Shown: positions 39,490-48,762, numbered from the stretch's first letter. The stretch is DNA of 64,000 nt from Corynebacterium rhinophilum (GCF_030227225.1 NZ_JASPHQ010000007.1:41251-105250); one strand, 5' to 3'. A program made the numbers and translations. The notes: a model not told the origin generated them from the sequence alone.

Positions 39490-39507
39490 TTTCGTTTATT
39501 TCGTTTA
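39490..39507 (+). repeat. Tandem 9-bp repeat in the toxin-antitoxin promoter
   Basis: TTTCGTTTA occurs twice head to tail, ending 5 bp before the TAATGT -10 box of the antitoxin gene. The position fits an operator for autoregulation. Confidence 0.6.
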
Positions 39508-39525
39508 GGGACTAATGTGTAGGTT

Positions 39526-39975
39526 ATGACGAACCCGCAAGAAAAAAGCATTGACCGCGCCAAGGCCACAGCGCGCGATGCCCTTCAAAAGCTTAACCGT
39601 ACGCTCGCTAGTGGCCCCGAACACGGAGAAATCGATATAGTAACTCCAGGATCAGATGAACCTATTCGGTTATCACGCGATGTCGCTGAATTACTTCGTG
39701 AAATCCTTGTAAACACGGCCGCTGGGCAGACAGTAAATGTAATCCCCATGAACGCGGAACTGACTACGCAACAGGCTGCAGACCTCCTGAATGTCTCTCG
39801 GCCGCATGTCATCAAGCTCATGGACGAAGGAATCCTGAAGGGGCATAAAGTTGGCACCCACCGCCGCCTGTATGCCTCCAGCGTGCAGGAGTTTAAGCGT
39901 CATAGAGATCTTGAACAGCGCGCTGCGGCAGATGAGCTCGCAGTACTTTCTGATGAGATGGGCTTGTACGAGTGA
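39526..39975 (+). CDS. Antitoxin with excisionase-type DNA-binding domain
   Basis: 149 residues. The second half carries a MerR/Xis-type helix-turn-helix, LTTQQAADLLNVSRPHVIKLM, with the usual HKVGTHRRLYASSV wing. The remaining C-terminus likely wraps the toxin. The pairing with a downstream PIN gene, overlapping by 4 nt (ATGA-type GTGAGTGG junction), is a standard type II toxin-antitoxin arrangement. TAATGT lies 7 nt before the ATG. Confidence 0.88.
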   Translation: MTNPQEKSIDRAKATARDALQKLNRTLASGPEHGEIDIVTPGSDEPIRLSRDVAELLREILVNTAAGQTVNVIPMNAELTTQQAADLLNVSRPHVIKLMDEGILKGHKVGTHRRLYASSVQEFKRHRDLEQRAAADELAVLSDEMGLYE

Positions 39976-40525
39976 GTGGTTTTACGGTGGTCTATGACGC
40001 GAACGTACTTTATCCCAGTACGCTTCGCGATATCCTGGTCCGGCTAGCGGGAAGTGGCTATTTTCGTGCCCGCTGGACGGATAAGATACTCGATGAAGTC
40101 TTCCGTAACTTGAAAAGCAATCGTCCGGACCTTGATCCGACAAAATTAGCTAGAACTAGGACTTTGATGTGCCAGGCTGTAGATGATTGCCTCGTTACCG
40201 GGTATGAGGATTTGATTGAATCCCTTTCTCTGCCAGACCGCGATGATCGGCATGTCTTGGCTGCAGCGATTCGGTGCGGTGCACAAGTTATTGTCACTGA
40301 GAATAAGCGCGATTTTCCCAAGACTGCCCTGATGCCGTTCGACATTGAAGCTCAATCAGCGGATGAGTTTTGTGTAATCAAATCGATCTCTACGCCCCGC
40401 GGGTGCACCAAGCAATCACCTACGCAACCGCGGCCCTTAAGAATCCGCCAAGAACCATCAATGATGTGCTTAATTCACTGGCAAAGGCTGGAGCACCTGA
40501 GGCTGCCGAGCTACTTCGCCGTTAG
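39972..40525 (+). pseudogene. PIN-domain ribonuclease toxin, frameshifted near the C-terminus
   Basis: The first 134 codons read as a PIN toxin: VVYDANVLYPS with the first acidic residue, LDEVFRN, and PDRDDRHVLAAAIRCGAQVIVTENKRDFP. After DEFCV at about 40374-40376 the frame leaves the family pattern. Restoring one base there continues as NQIDLYAPRVHQAITYATAA and runs on to LNSLAKAGAPEAAELLRR and a stop at 40523-40525, the normal C-terminal helical domain of this family. In the present frame translation would instead run to 40637 with an unrelated tail. Core active-site residues are kept, so residual function is possible. It may also be a sequencing error. Confidence 0.85.
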
Positions 40526-40564
40526 GCTAAGAATCTGTTTCAAGGAGATAGCCTACAAAAGTAA

Positions 40565-40612
40565 AATCCCAGTTCTTGTCCTTCATAAAGAAAGGGCTTT
40601 GAACTGGGATTT
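40565..40612. terminator. Bidirectional terminator
   Basis: AATCCCAGTTC pairs with GAACTGGGATT over a 25-nt loop, with T-rich flanks on both strands. It separates the toxin gene from the converging nuclease gene. Confidence 0.8.
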
Positions 40613-40617
40613 AATTA

Positions 40618-43389
40618 TTACTTATTCAGGCCGTTAATGAAGTCCTTCGCCTGCTGCGGGAGCATGCCCCAGATTCCAGCGGGGATGATCTTTTGTAGGT
40701 TGCCGGTGGCCGCCATGAAGCCGGGGATGGCGAGAAGGCCGGCCAGGATGGCAAAGCCGATAATGGCGCCGGTGCCCCAGGAGCTAGAGCCGAACCCGAA
40801 GCCTGGACCATCGGTGTTGTCATCGTTGCCCTGGTCGTCGCCGCCCGGGGCAACGGTGGATTCATCCTCGCCCAGGGTAAAACCGACCTTGACGGGGTCG
40901 TGGTCAGAGGCTCGGAAGGGGGAGTCGTCGTAGAAATCCACGGCGTTGTAGTTGCGGCGGGAGTACTCAAAGGCGACGGGTTCGTCGGCGTTGATGTTCC
41001 ACACTTGGGCATCGGCAAGCGCGCCCGAAGCAACCTCATTGGCCAGGACATGGTCCAAGGTGCCGAGCAGGCCTCCGAACTGGTAAGAGGTATCGGCGCC
41101 GTACTTTTCCGCAGGCACGGTGAAGCCATCGTTGCGGAAGACATCGAGTGCGGTTTCGTGGGTGTAGGCATTGAAATCACCCAGGGCGAAAAGCGGCTTA
41201 TCCTTCCAATCGTCCTGCTTGTGCAGGGCATCGAGCACGGCCTGTGCCTGGGCGTTGCGGACGTTGGGGTTATTGCCCTGGCCATCGCCGGAATCTTCAT
41301 CGCCCTTGGCCACCGAGCCCTTGGACTTGAAGTGGTTGGCCACGGCGACGAAGGACTCGTCATCGCTATTGAGCGGCTGGAATTCCTGGGCCAGCGGCTC
41401 ACGGGCGGTGCCGGAAAAGCGCGAATCCTGGAAGATGCGGGATTCGCCTACGGGCTTGACCACGTCCTTGTGATAGATAAACGCGGTGCGGATGACATCG
41501 GGGCGCTCAGGAACCTGATCCTTGGAAGGGGAGGGAACGAAGGCCCACTTTTCTGAGCCCGCGGCCTCGTTGAGTTTTTCGGTCAGGCGCTTCAACGCCT
41601 TATCGCGCTGGTTAAAGTCCCCGGTGACGGCGTAGCCATCTTCGATTTCGGAAAGGCCAATGACATCGGCATCCAGGCCATTGATGGCGGCGACGATCTT
41701 GCGCTCTTGGTCCTTTAAGGCGGATTCGGTATAGGCACCGCGGGTCTTGCCACGGTTGACGGTGACCTTGTTGCCCGCGCGGTCGGTATAGGCGCTGCCG
41801 CCGAATTCCTCGCCCAGGGAGGTGAAGTAATTCAGCACGTTAAAGGCACCGATGGTGTATTCACCCTTGACATCATCGACGGCGTGCAGCTCCGCATCGC
41901 GGGATTCTTCCCAGGAGATGGGGAGATCGGCACCGGCGGTCTCACCGGTGACCGGTTCGGTGGGCTGGAAGCGCCACTGCTCGTGGGAGTAGCCCACGAT
42001 GACCGGGTGCTGGAATTCGATGGTATCGGTGGTGCGCAGGGACTTGATGGTCTTGCCGCCATCTTGGGCGATATAGGGCAGCGGGGTGTCCTTATCGGTC
42101 CTTAAATAATCGCGGGTGCGGCCATCATCCAAGGTAACGAGCTTTTCAGCGTTATCCTTGGCCAGTTTGTGCAGCTCGGAATCAGGGTCGGTGGAAGGGG
42201 AATGGACATCGGAAGGCTGGCGGAAGGCTTCCTCGCCCGGGGCGAGGCCGACCTCGCCGTACTGGTTGAGCGAGTAGTTATTGGTCACGGTGTGCGTGCC
42301 GGGTTGGATGAGCATGTGCTCAAAGGGCTCGCGGGCGCCGTCGCCTTGGGGGAGCTCGTCCACCGCGAGCGGGGTGACCGCTTCCAATGCGGTATCGAGC
42401 TGCTTGAGGGAAGAAGCGCTGACCTGGGTGGCGCCGAAGTACTCGGATACCTGGCCGGTGACCTCTACGGAATCGCCGATGCTGGGGTATTTATCGGCGC
42501 CCTTTTTGCCCATGTGGACAAAAAGCGCCTGGGAGGTATCGGTGGCTTCTTTGCCGGTGCCGCCGGTCTGAATGGTAAAGCCGTTCAGGCCGCCCTCGCT
42601 CCACACGCCGGTGACAACGCCCTGGGTAGCAACGTTCTTGCCCTCGAGCGGGGAGGCATCGCCGGTGCCTTGGATTTCAGCGATCGGGGTAATGCCCTCG
42701 GGCGCGGGAAGGTTCTCGGAATCATCGGAGCTGCCCGAGTCACCCGATCCGCCTGACTGCGGGGAGGGGGACTCGTTGCCGGAATTGGTGGGATTTGGCC
42801 TACCGACGGTGAAGTCCGCGGAGTTGTCATCGGTATCGGTGCCCGCCGCGTTGCGGGAAGCGGAGGTGTCATTGGACAGCGCGCCGGTGGCAGCTCTTTC
42901 AGACTTGGAGGCGGCACCGTAACCTATGAGGTCAATGGTATTACCGGTGGCATCGGCAAGCTGCACCGAGCCCTTCGTGCCGGACATATTGACCTTGCCC
43001 TCTGCATCCGGGGCGGGAAGAGCCTGGGCCTGGCCATTGCCGGCGGCAGCCTGTACTAGGTAGTAACCGTGGGGAGCGATGGTGCCGGACAGGGTGATCT
43101 TGCCGCCGCTATTGCCGTTGGAGGCAAAGTACTCCACGGACCAGCCGGTGAGATCGATCGCGGCATCGGTGGGGTTATAAAGCTCGATGAAATCATTGGA
43201 AAAGCTCGCGCCCTTGTTTCCGCCACCGCCGTAGACCTCAGAGATGACCGCGGTGGAATTATCCGGGGCGGCCAAGGCGGTAGGAACCGCGACGGATAGG
43301 GAGAGGGTGGAGAAACCGGCAGCGAGGGCTACCCTGCCAAGGCGGCGAAGAGCCATAGAAGTCACCTTAATCATAGAGAAAGTTGTCAT
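40618..43389 (-). CDS. Cell-surface ExeM/NucH-type endonuclease with lamin-tail domain
   Basis: 923 residues. Signal peptide ending near TALAAP; lamin-tail domain (about 45-150, ISEVYGGGG...FIELYNPTD); OB-fold-like region (about 235-340); endonuclease/exonuclease/phosphatase domain (about 515-840) with SEIEDGY, NHFKSKG, GDFNAYT and the final SDHDPV. A disordered Asp/Gly stretch, then a membrane segment (about 877-897) and a short tail. There is no LPXTG motif. It probably degrades extracellular DNA for nutrient or phosphate supply. A start five codons later (43374) is also possible. Confidence 0.92.
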   Translation of the reverse strand: MTTFSMIKVTSMALRRLGRVALAAGFSTLSLSVAVPTALAAPDNSTAVISEVYGGGGNKGASFSNDFIELYNPTDAAIDLTGWSVEYFASNGNSGGKITLSGTIAPHGYYLVQAAAGNGQAQALPAPDAEGKVNMSGTKGSVQLADATGNTIDLIGYGAASKSERAATGALSNDTSASRNAAGTDTDDNSADFTVGRPNPTNSGNESPSPQSGGSGDSGSSDDSENLPAPEGITPIAEIQGTGDASPLEGKNVATQGVVTGVWSEGGLNGFTIQTGGTGKEATDTSQALFVHMGKKGADKYPSIGDSVEVTGQVSEYFGATQVSASSLKQLDTALEAVTPLAVDELPQGDGAREPFEHMLIQPGTHTVTNNYSLNQYGEVGLAPGEEAFRQPSDVHSPSTDPDSELHKLAKDNAEKLVTLDDGRTRDYLRTDKDTPLPYIAQDGGKTIKSLRTTDTIEFQHPVIVGYSHEQWRFQPTEPVTGETAGADLPISWEESRDAELHAVDDVKGEYTIGAFNVLNYFTSLGEEFGGSAYTDRAGNKVTVNRGKTRGAYTESALKDQERKIVAAINGLDADVIGLSEIEDGYAVTGDFNQRDKALKRLTEKLNEAAGSEKWAFVPSPSKDQVPERPDVIRTAFIYHKDVVKPVGESRIFQDSRFSGTAREPLAQEFQPLNSDDESFVAVANHFKSKGSVAKGDEDSGDGQGNNPNVRNAQAQAVLDALHKQDDWKDKPLFALGDFNAYTHETALDVFRNDGFTVPAEKYGADTSYQFGGLLGTLDHVLANEVASGALADAQVWNINADEPVAFEYSRRNYNAVDFYDDSPFRASDHDPVKVGFTLGEDESTVAPGGDDQGNDDNTDGPGFGFGSSSWGTGAIIGFAILAGLLAIPGFMAATGNLQKIIPAGIWGMLPQQAKDFINGLNK

Positions 43390-43635
43390 GGACGCCTTTT
43401 ATTTTTACTCGCTGAACAATCGGTGTACCCGGGACCGCTTTGGGCGGGTTTCGCGCGAGCAGGCTGTGAAACCTGGGTGCCGCGCAAAATTCGTTTTCCT
43501 GTTGGTGGTAATTTACGCGGAGTTTGCTTTACCGGGGTGAAAACCCTGCAGTGGGGGTATATCTAGGGATTGGGCGGGGGTATGACTACACTGAATCGGG
43601 CAGACCTAAGCCCCATACAGTAAGGCAAAAATTTC

Positions 43636-43878
43636 ATGGCTCGTGTAGTTGTCAATGTCATGCCCAAGGCGGAAATTCTGGATCCGCAGGGCCAAGCTGT
43701 CGTCCGCGCATTGGGTCGCATCGGAGTATCCGGTGTCAGCGATGTGCGCCAAGGAAAGCGCTTCGAACTCGAGGTAGATGATTCTGTTACCGCAGAGGAA
43801 CTGGATAAGGTAGCAGAAACGTTGCTGGCTAATACCGTCATCGAGGACTACGAGGTTACGCAGCTGGAGGTCAAGTAA
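43636..43878 (+). CDS. purS: Phosphoribosylformylglycinamidine synthase subunit PurS
   Basis: 80 residues. Small dimeric subunit that bridges PurQ and PurL in FGAM synthase: ARVVVNVMPKAEILDPQGQAV at the start and DVRQGKRFELEV in the middle. The stop is followed immediately by the purQ GTG. Confidence 0.96.
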   Translation: MARVVVNVMPKAEILDPQGQAVVRALGRIGVSGVSDVRQGKRFELEVDDSVTAEELDKVAETLLANTVIEDYEVTQLEVK

Positions 43879-44562
43879 GTGACCGCAAAAATCGGAGTAA
43901 TCACCTTCCCCGGCACCCTGGATGATGTGGATGCCGCCCGCGCAGCCCGCACCGCCGGCGCCGAGGTCATTAACCTCTGGCACGCGGATGCTGATCTGCG
44001 CGGCGTGGACGCGGTAGTCGTGCCGGGCGGTTTTTCCTATGGTGACTATCTGCGCTCGGGCGCTATCTCGGCGCTCGCCCCCGTCATGCGCAGCGTCATC
44101 GACCGCGCTAAGGCGGGAATGCCGGTACTCGGCATTTGCAATGGTTTCCAAATCTTGACTGAAGCAGGCCTCTTGCCGGGCGCATTGACCCGGAATAAGG
44201 GCCTGCATTTTCATTGCACCGATACTTACCTGGAGGTGGAGCACTCCACCACGGCCTGGACCAGTGAGTTTGAAAAGGGCCAAAAGATTTTGGTGCCCGC
44301 CAAGCACGGCGAGGGCCGCTTCCAGGCAGGCGATGACGATATCGCCCGTATCGAGGGCGAAGGCCGCGTGGTCTTCCGCTATACCGATAATTACAACGGC
44401 TCCATCAATGGCATTGCCGGGGTAAGCGATGAGTCCGGCCGCATCGTGGGCCTCATGCCGCACCCAGAACACGCCATTGACCCGCTGACCGGCCCATCCA
44501 CCGACGGATTGGGACTATTCGTATCCGCCATCAAGGCCGTCGCGGAAGCGCCGGCGGTTTAA
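43879..44562 (+). CDS. purQ: Phosphoribosylformylglycinamidine synthase subunit PurQ
   Basis: 227 residues, class I glutamine amidotransferase supplying ammonia to Pur[15 protein letters not shown], the nucleophile Cys in [10 protein letters not shown], and the C-terminal MPHPEHA with catalytic His and Glu. The GTG start abuts the purS stop and has GGAGG about 10 nt upstream. Confidence 0.97.
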   Translation: MTAKIGVITFPGTLDDVDAARAARTAGAEVINLWHADADLRGVDAVVVPGGFSYGDYLRSGAISALAPVMRSVIDRAKAGMPVLGICNGFQILTEAGLLPGALTRNKGLHFHCTDTYLEVEHSTTAWTSEFEKGQKILVPAKHGEGRFQAGDDDIARIEGEGRVVFRYTDNYNGSINGIAGVSDESGRIVGLMPHPEHAIDPLTGPSTDGLGLFVSAIKAVAEAPAV

Positions 44563-44575
44563 GGAGGCCACCTAC

Positions 44576-46885
44576 ATGACCGTTTCTAATGACACCGTAG
44601 ACAAGGCGCAGTCCACCCCGGATGAGCAGCAGCCGTACGTTGAGCTCGGCCTGAAGGATGACGAATACCAGCGCATCCATGATATTCTGGGCCGGCGCCC
44701 CACCGACGCGGAGCTGACCATGTACTCCGTGATGTGGTCCGAGCACTGCTCCTATAAGTCCTCCAAGACGCACCTGCGCTACTTTGGTGAGACCATGACG
44801 GAGGAGATGGGGGAGAAGATCCTCGCCGGCATTGGTGAAAACGCCGGCGTGGTGGACATCGGTGATGGCAACGCGGTGACCTTCCGCGTGGAATCGCACA
44901 ACCACCCTTCCTATGTGGAGCCCTACCAGGGCGCGGCGACCGGCGTGGGCGGCATCGTCCGCGACATCATGGCCATGGGGGCCCGCCCCATCGCCGTGAT
45001 GGATCAGCTACGCTTTGGGCCTGCCGATGCCCCCGATACCAAACGCGTGCTACCCGGCGTCGTCTCCGGCGTGGGCGGCTACGGCAACTCCTTGGGCCTG
45101 CCCAATATTGGCGGCGAGACCGTCTTTGATGAAACCTATGCCGGTAACCCGCTGGTCAACGCCCTGTGTGTGGGCACCCTCAAGGTCGATGACCTGAAAC
45201 TCGCCTTCGCCTCCGGCAAGGGTAATAAGGTCATGCTCTTTGGCTCCCGCACCGGCCTGGACGGCATCGGCGGTGTATCCGTGCTGGCCTCCGATACCTT
45301 TGAAGACGGCGCGGAGCGCAAGCTGCCGGCCGTGCAGGTGGGCGACCCCTTCGCGGAAAAGGTGCTCATCGAATGCTGCCTGGACCTCTACCACGCCGGC
45401 GTTGTGGTGGGCATCCAGGACTTGGGCGGCGCTGGCCTGGCCTGTGCCACCTCTGAGCTGGCAGCTTCCGGCGATGGCGGCATGGAGGTCAACCTCGATG
45501 CGGTACCGCTGCGCGCGGAAAACATGACCGCAGCGGAAATCCTTGCCTCCGAGTCCCAGGAGCGCATGTGCGCCGTCGTGGCGCCGGAAAACGTGGAGAA
45601 GTTCCGCGAAATCTGCGAGCACTGGGAGGTCACCTGCGCCGAAATCGGTGAGGTTACTGAAGGTGACCACTTGGTCATCCGCCACCAGGGTGAGGTCGTC
45701 GTCGATGCGCCGGCTGGCACCATCGCGGATGAAGCACCCGTTTACGAGCGACCCTACGCCCGCCCCGAGTGGCAGGATGAGCTGCAGAAATACCAGGGCA
45801 CGGACAAGCGCGGCCTGGTGGAATCCCTGCAGAAGCTCATTTCCTCGCCTTCGTTGTGCTCGCGCGATTTCATCATGAATCAGTATGACCGCTACGTGCG
45901 TGGCAATACCGTCCAGTCCCACCACGCGGACGCGGGTGTGCTGCGCATTGATGAGGAGACCGGCCGCGGTGTCGCCGTTTCCGCCGATGCTTCCGGCCGC
46001 TACACCAAGCTGGATCCGAACATGGGCGCGCGCCTGGCCTTGGCGGAGGCCTACCGCAACGTCGCGGTTACCGGCGCGAAGCCCGTTGCGATTACCAACT
46101 GCTTGAACTACGGTTCGCCGGAAAACCCGGACGTGATGTGGCAGTTCCGCGAATCCGTGCATGGGCTTGCCGATGCCGCCGTTGAACTCTCCATCCCCGT
46201 CTCCGGCGGCAACGTCTCCTTCTACAACCAGACCGGCTCCGAGCCCATCCTGCCCACCCCTGTCGTGGGCGTGCTCGGCGTTATCGACGATGTGCACCAA
46301 GCCATTGGCAATAACTTGGGCACCGTCAATGAGAAGGAAGTCCTCATCGCCTTGGGTGAGACCAAGGATGAGTTTGGCGGTTCCATCTGGCAGCTGGTGA
46401 GCGCCGAGGGCGCCGATAAGGACAACCTCAACGGCTTGCCGCCGCAGGTGGACATGGCAAATGAGAAGCGCCTCGCGGACTTCTTCCACGGCAACGATCT
46501 GCTCACCGCCGCGCACGATGTCTCCGAGGGCGGCCTGGCCGTTGCCGCCTTTGAGATGGCCAAGCGTGCCGGTGCGCCTGCCGATGCCGCCGGCCTAGGC
46601 CTCGACCTCGATCTCACCGCCGTGCACGAGGACGCCTTCACCGCGGCCTTCTCCGAGTCCGCTTCCCGCGCGCTCGTGGCCACCACCGCTGACCGCGCCG
46701 ATAAGGTGCTCGCCCGTGCCGCTGAGTTTGGCATTCCAGCGGCCATCGTGGGTGAGACCACCGAAACTGGTGCGCTTACCTTGGGTGGCGAATCCGTGGC
46801 CATCTCTCAGTTGGTTGAGGCATGGTCTGCTACCTTGCCTGACCTCTTCGGTCACGCCGTGGGTGCCAACTCCGTTGTGGAGTAA
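44576..46885 (+). CDS. purL: Phosphoribosylformylglycinamidine synthase subunit PurL
   Basis: 769 residues, small-type PurL used with PurS and PurQ. It converts FGAR to FGAM with ATP. Seen: [32 protein letters not shown], two AIRS-like repeats with [11 protein letters not shown], and [17 protein letters not shown] precedes the ATG. Its 3' end has a decayed second copy at 48461-48676. Confidence 0.97.
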   Translation: MTVSNDTVDKAQSTPDEQQPYVELGLKDDEYQRIHDILGRRPTDAELTMYSVMWSEHCSYKSSKTHLRYFGETMTEEMGEKILAGIGENAGVVDIGDGNAVTFRVESHNHPSYVEPYQGAATGVGGIVRDIMAMGARPIAVMDQLRFGPADAPDTKRVLPGVVSGVGGYGNSLGLPNIGGETVFDETYAGNPLVNALCVGTLKVDDLKLAFASGKGNKVMLFGSRTGLDGIGGVSVLASDTFEDGAERKLPAVQVGDPFAEKVLIECCLDLYHAGVVVGIQDLGGAGLACATSELAASGDGGMEVNLDAVPLRAENMTAAEILASESQERMCAVVAPENVEKFREICEHWEVTCAEIGEVTEGDHLVIRHQGEVVVDAPAGTIADEAPVYERPYARPEWQDELQKYQGTDKRGLVESLQKLISSPSLCSRDFIMNQYDRYVRGNTVQSHHADAGVLRIDEETGRGVAVSADASGRYTKLDPNMGARLALAEAYRNVAVTGAKPVAITNCLNYGSPENPDVMWQFRESVHGLADAAVELSIPVSGGNVSFYNQTGSEPILPTPVVGVLGVIDDVHQAIGNNLGTVNEKEVLIALGETKDEFGGSIWQLVSAEGADKDNLNGLPPQVDMANEKRLADFFHGNDLLTAAHDVSEGGLAVAAFEMAKRAGAPADAAGLGLDLDLTAVHEDAFTAAFSESASRALVATTADRADKVLARAAEFGIPAAIVGETTETGALTLGGESVAISQLVEAWSATLPDLFGHAVGANSVVE

Positions 46886-46905
46886 GCCAGCCTGTCATCT
46901 CTTAG

Positions 46906-46933
46906 CTCAAGCCCGGCTTTGGCCGGACTTGAG
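46906..46933 (+). terminator. Hairpin after purL lacking a T tract
   Basis: CTCAAG-C-CCGGC pairs with GCCGG-A-CTTGAG, 20 nt after the purL stop, but GAGCATTT follows instead of a T run. The related hairpin at 48702-48726 keeps the T run. Confidence 0.5.
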
Positions 46934-47028
46934 GAGCATTTAGACTATCTTCGATGATCGGGGTCGCTGCCCAATGAGTATCGCCCTTTCTCTCTGTCTC
47001 GAATCGTAATTTTTATATTAGGAGTCCC

Positions 47029-48312
47029 ATGAGTGCGCATTCCCGCCATCAAGCCTCCGCGCCCGCATCAACAGTGCTGCGGTGGTACCACCATGGTATT
47101 GGGCTGGTGTTTGGCCTCGTGGTTGCCGTAATTTCCGCCGGAAAACTGAATTACGGTGACTGGGGTGCGCTATGGATTGCTGGATTGCTCGTCCGCGATG
47201 GAAATCGGGAGCATTTATATAGAATCGATGAACGCGATTTCGCACTGCCACGTGGTGATGTGTGGTTAGACACCATCGCCCACTCTGATGTCACTGAATT
47301 CCCGCACCCTTATGTTCACGTCCCATTTCTCGCGGATGTGATGAGCTTGGTCGTGCGAGTCATCAGCTTTGATGTCTCCGTGATATTGCTCGCGATTGCT
47401 TCCGGTTGGGCGCTGGTGGTGTTGATAGTCTCCGCCTGGTTCTTGTGGTTTGAGGAAGAGATAGCGACCATTACCTTGCTTTTCGGAATCCTCTTGGGCT
47501 GGGCATCGATAGCTTTTCAATCATCGTTATTTCTTGGCCAGACGAGCCCACTGATTTTTGCGGGCGTTGCATACGGCCTTGCTGCTGCTCGCGTGCACCC
47601 AGTACGCGCAGGAATTGCACTAGGACTTGTATCTGCAGTGAAGCTAACCCCCATTATCCTCGTGCTCATCTGCGTGGTCTTTCCGCGGGCGCGCAAAGCG
47701 GGATTGGTAGCACTCGGGACAGGAGCCGTTGCTGTGCTCTACTCAATCGTCGTTTCTGGCTGGGACGTGTTTACCTCTTGGTGGGATACCCTGCAGGACA
47801 TCAAGGCGGCAATAATGGTCGCTCCTGTCAACGGGTCGATTGCTTCCCAACTGAGCACCAACCGCGTTGAAGATGACAGCATTCTTGTCACCATCGTTCA
47901 TGATCCTTCACTGGCTGCCAGCCTTATTCCGCCTTTTGTAACCCTGGCATTAATTGCGCTGGTTATTGTTACCGCTTTGCGGTCACAGGAGCCGTGGCGC
48001 ATTGCTGCCGTCGGCATCTTTACGGTTCTCACGGCTACCGGCAATATCTTGTGGGATCATTACGTCTTGTGCGCCGTATTGCCACTGCTAGGCGTTCTGG
48101 CACGCGGGCAGAATCGCATCATTTATGTTGTGCCGGTCTTAGGTCTCTTCTTGTTCCCACCGCTGGCCAGGGCAGATTCTGAAATGTGGTTGTCATGGTC
48201 CTCGTTGATCGTCTTGGTGGGCTTTGTAATCGCACTGTGCATCGCGGAGCTAAGCCGAAAGGACGCCTTGCCTCTGCGGGATCGCCGCCTTTCCTTCAAA
48301 AAGGCGAGTTAG
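47029..48312 (+). CDS. Polytopic glycosyltransferase-87/DUF2029-like membrane protein
   Basis: 427 residues with about 10 membrane segments. The pattern resembles the polyprenyl-phosphate-mannose dependent alpha-mannosyltransferases of actinobacteria (GT87, DUF2029): an early outer loop with an Asp-containing motif (LYRIDERDFALP) and FLGQTSPLIFAGVAYGLAAAR mid-protein. It may add mannose to lipoglycans or arabinomannan; the acceptor is unknown. AGGAG is 5 nt before the ATG. Placed between purL and the hydrolase/purL scar. Confidence 0.75.
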   Translation: MSAHSRHQASAPASTVLRWYHHGIGLVFGLVVAVISAGKLNYGDWGALWIAGLLVRDGNREHLYRIDERDFALPRGDVWLDTIAHSDVTEFPHPYVHVPFLADVMSLVVRVISFDVSVILLAIASGWALVVLIVSAWFLWFEEEIATITLLFGILLGWASIAFQSSLFLGQTSPLIFAGVAYGLAAARVHPVRAGIALGLVSAVKLTPIILVLICVVFPRARKAGLVALGTGAVAVLYSIVVSGWDVFTSWWDTLQDIKAAIMVAPVNGSIASQLSTNRVEDDSILVTIVHDPSLAASLIPPFVTLALIALVIVTALRSQEPWRIAAVGIFTVLTATGNILWDHYVLCAVLPLLGVLARGQNRIIYVVPVLGLFLFPPLARADSEMWLSWSSLIVLVGFVIALCIAELSRKDALPLRDRRLSFKKAS

Positions 48313-48367
48313 TAAGCGGCTTTTCTCCACTAAAGCCACCACCGCGCCTCTCCGGAGCCGAGGACTT

Positions 48368-48472
48368 GAAGATCGTTGCTCGGCCGCTATCCACCCAATG
48401 ATTCTGGTACCCACTCAGTGATGATGTATGCCCACGGCCGGCCATATGGTGCTGAACGCGCTTGCCGATGCC
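48368..48472 (+). pseudogene. Relic fragments of the 49654-50832 hydrolase gene
   Basis: Three short blocks resemble successive parts of the downstream hydrolase gene. 48368-48396 matches its first codons (GAAGATCGTTGC then CGGC). 48410-48444 matches the oxyanion region near 50090 (ATGATGTATG then CCCACGG). 48441-48472 matches the region just after its nucleophile near 50345 (CTGAACGCG then TGCCGATGCCGCC). Much of the gene between the blocks is missing. Aligned by eye. Confidence 0.65.
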
Positions 48473-48676
48473 GCCGACCTCGACCTCGTTTTCGATCTCT
48501 CCGCCGTGCACGAGGGCGCCGCCATCGCGGCCATCGTGGGTGAGACCACCGAAACCGGCGCGCTTACTTTGGGCCGTGAATCCGTGGCCATCTCCCAGCT
48601 GGTTGAAGCATGGTTCTCCACCTTGCCTGAGCTCTTCGGCTACGCCGTCGTGGGCGCTAATTCTGTTGCGGAGTAA
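48461..48676 (+). pseudogene. Relic of the purL 3' end
   Basis: In one frame this reads ADAADLDLVFDLSAVHEG and then [16 protein letters not shown] and [10 protein letters not shown], ending ANSVAE. It parallels the purL C-terminus, with about 100 bp missing between the two blocks (46637-46738 in purL). Base identity is high but not complete, so the copy is old or came from a related strain. An 82-codon frame starting at 48428 spans both relics; expression is doubtful. Confidence 0.85.
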
Positions 48677-48701
48677 GCCAGCCTCTGGCATCGCCTAGCT
48701 C

Positions 48702-48726
48702 AAGCCCGGCTTCAGCCGGGCTTTTT
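48702..48726 (+). terminator. Terminator after the purL relic
   Basis: AGCCCGGCT and AGCCGGGCT form a 9-bp stem followed by TTTT. This is the intact version of the purL hairpin. Confidence 0.85.
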
Positions 48727-48762
48727 GCCTTCAAGGCTGTGCAACGTAGGTACTCAATCCGT

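Larger units (their letters stand above)
1024..48472. repeat. Dispersed word GCTTGCCGATG(CC), 13 exact sites
   Basis: Forward copies begin at 4113, 6059, 8359, 20894, 36166, 46165 and 48460. Reverse-complement copies lie at 1024-1036, 15682-15694, 19692-19702, 32472-32482, 41008-41020 and 42949-42961. Nine of these extend to the full 13-mer. All but the 48460 relic copy lie inside genes. Confidence 0.75.

Noticed and set aside
45050..46516. 488-codon minus-strand frame opposite purL
   Set aside because: Shadow of a well-supported conserved gene; no domain similarity and no ribosome or -10 signal.
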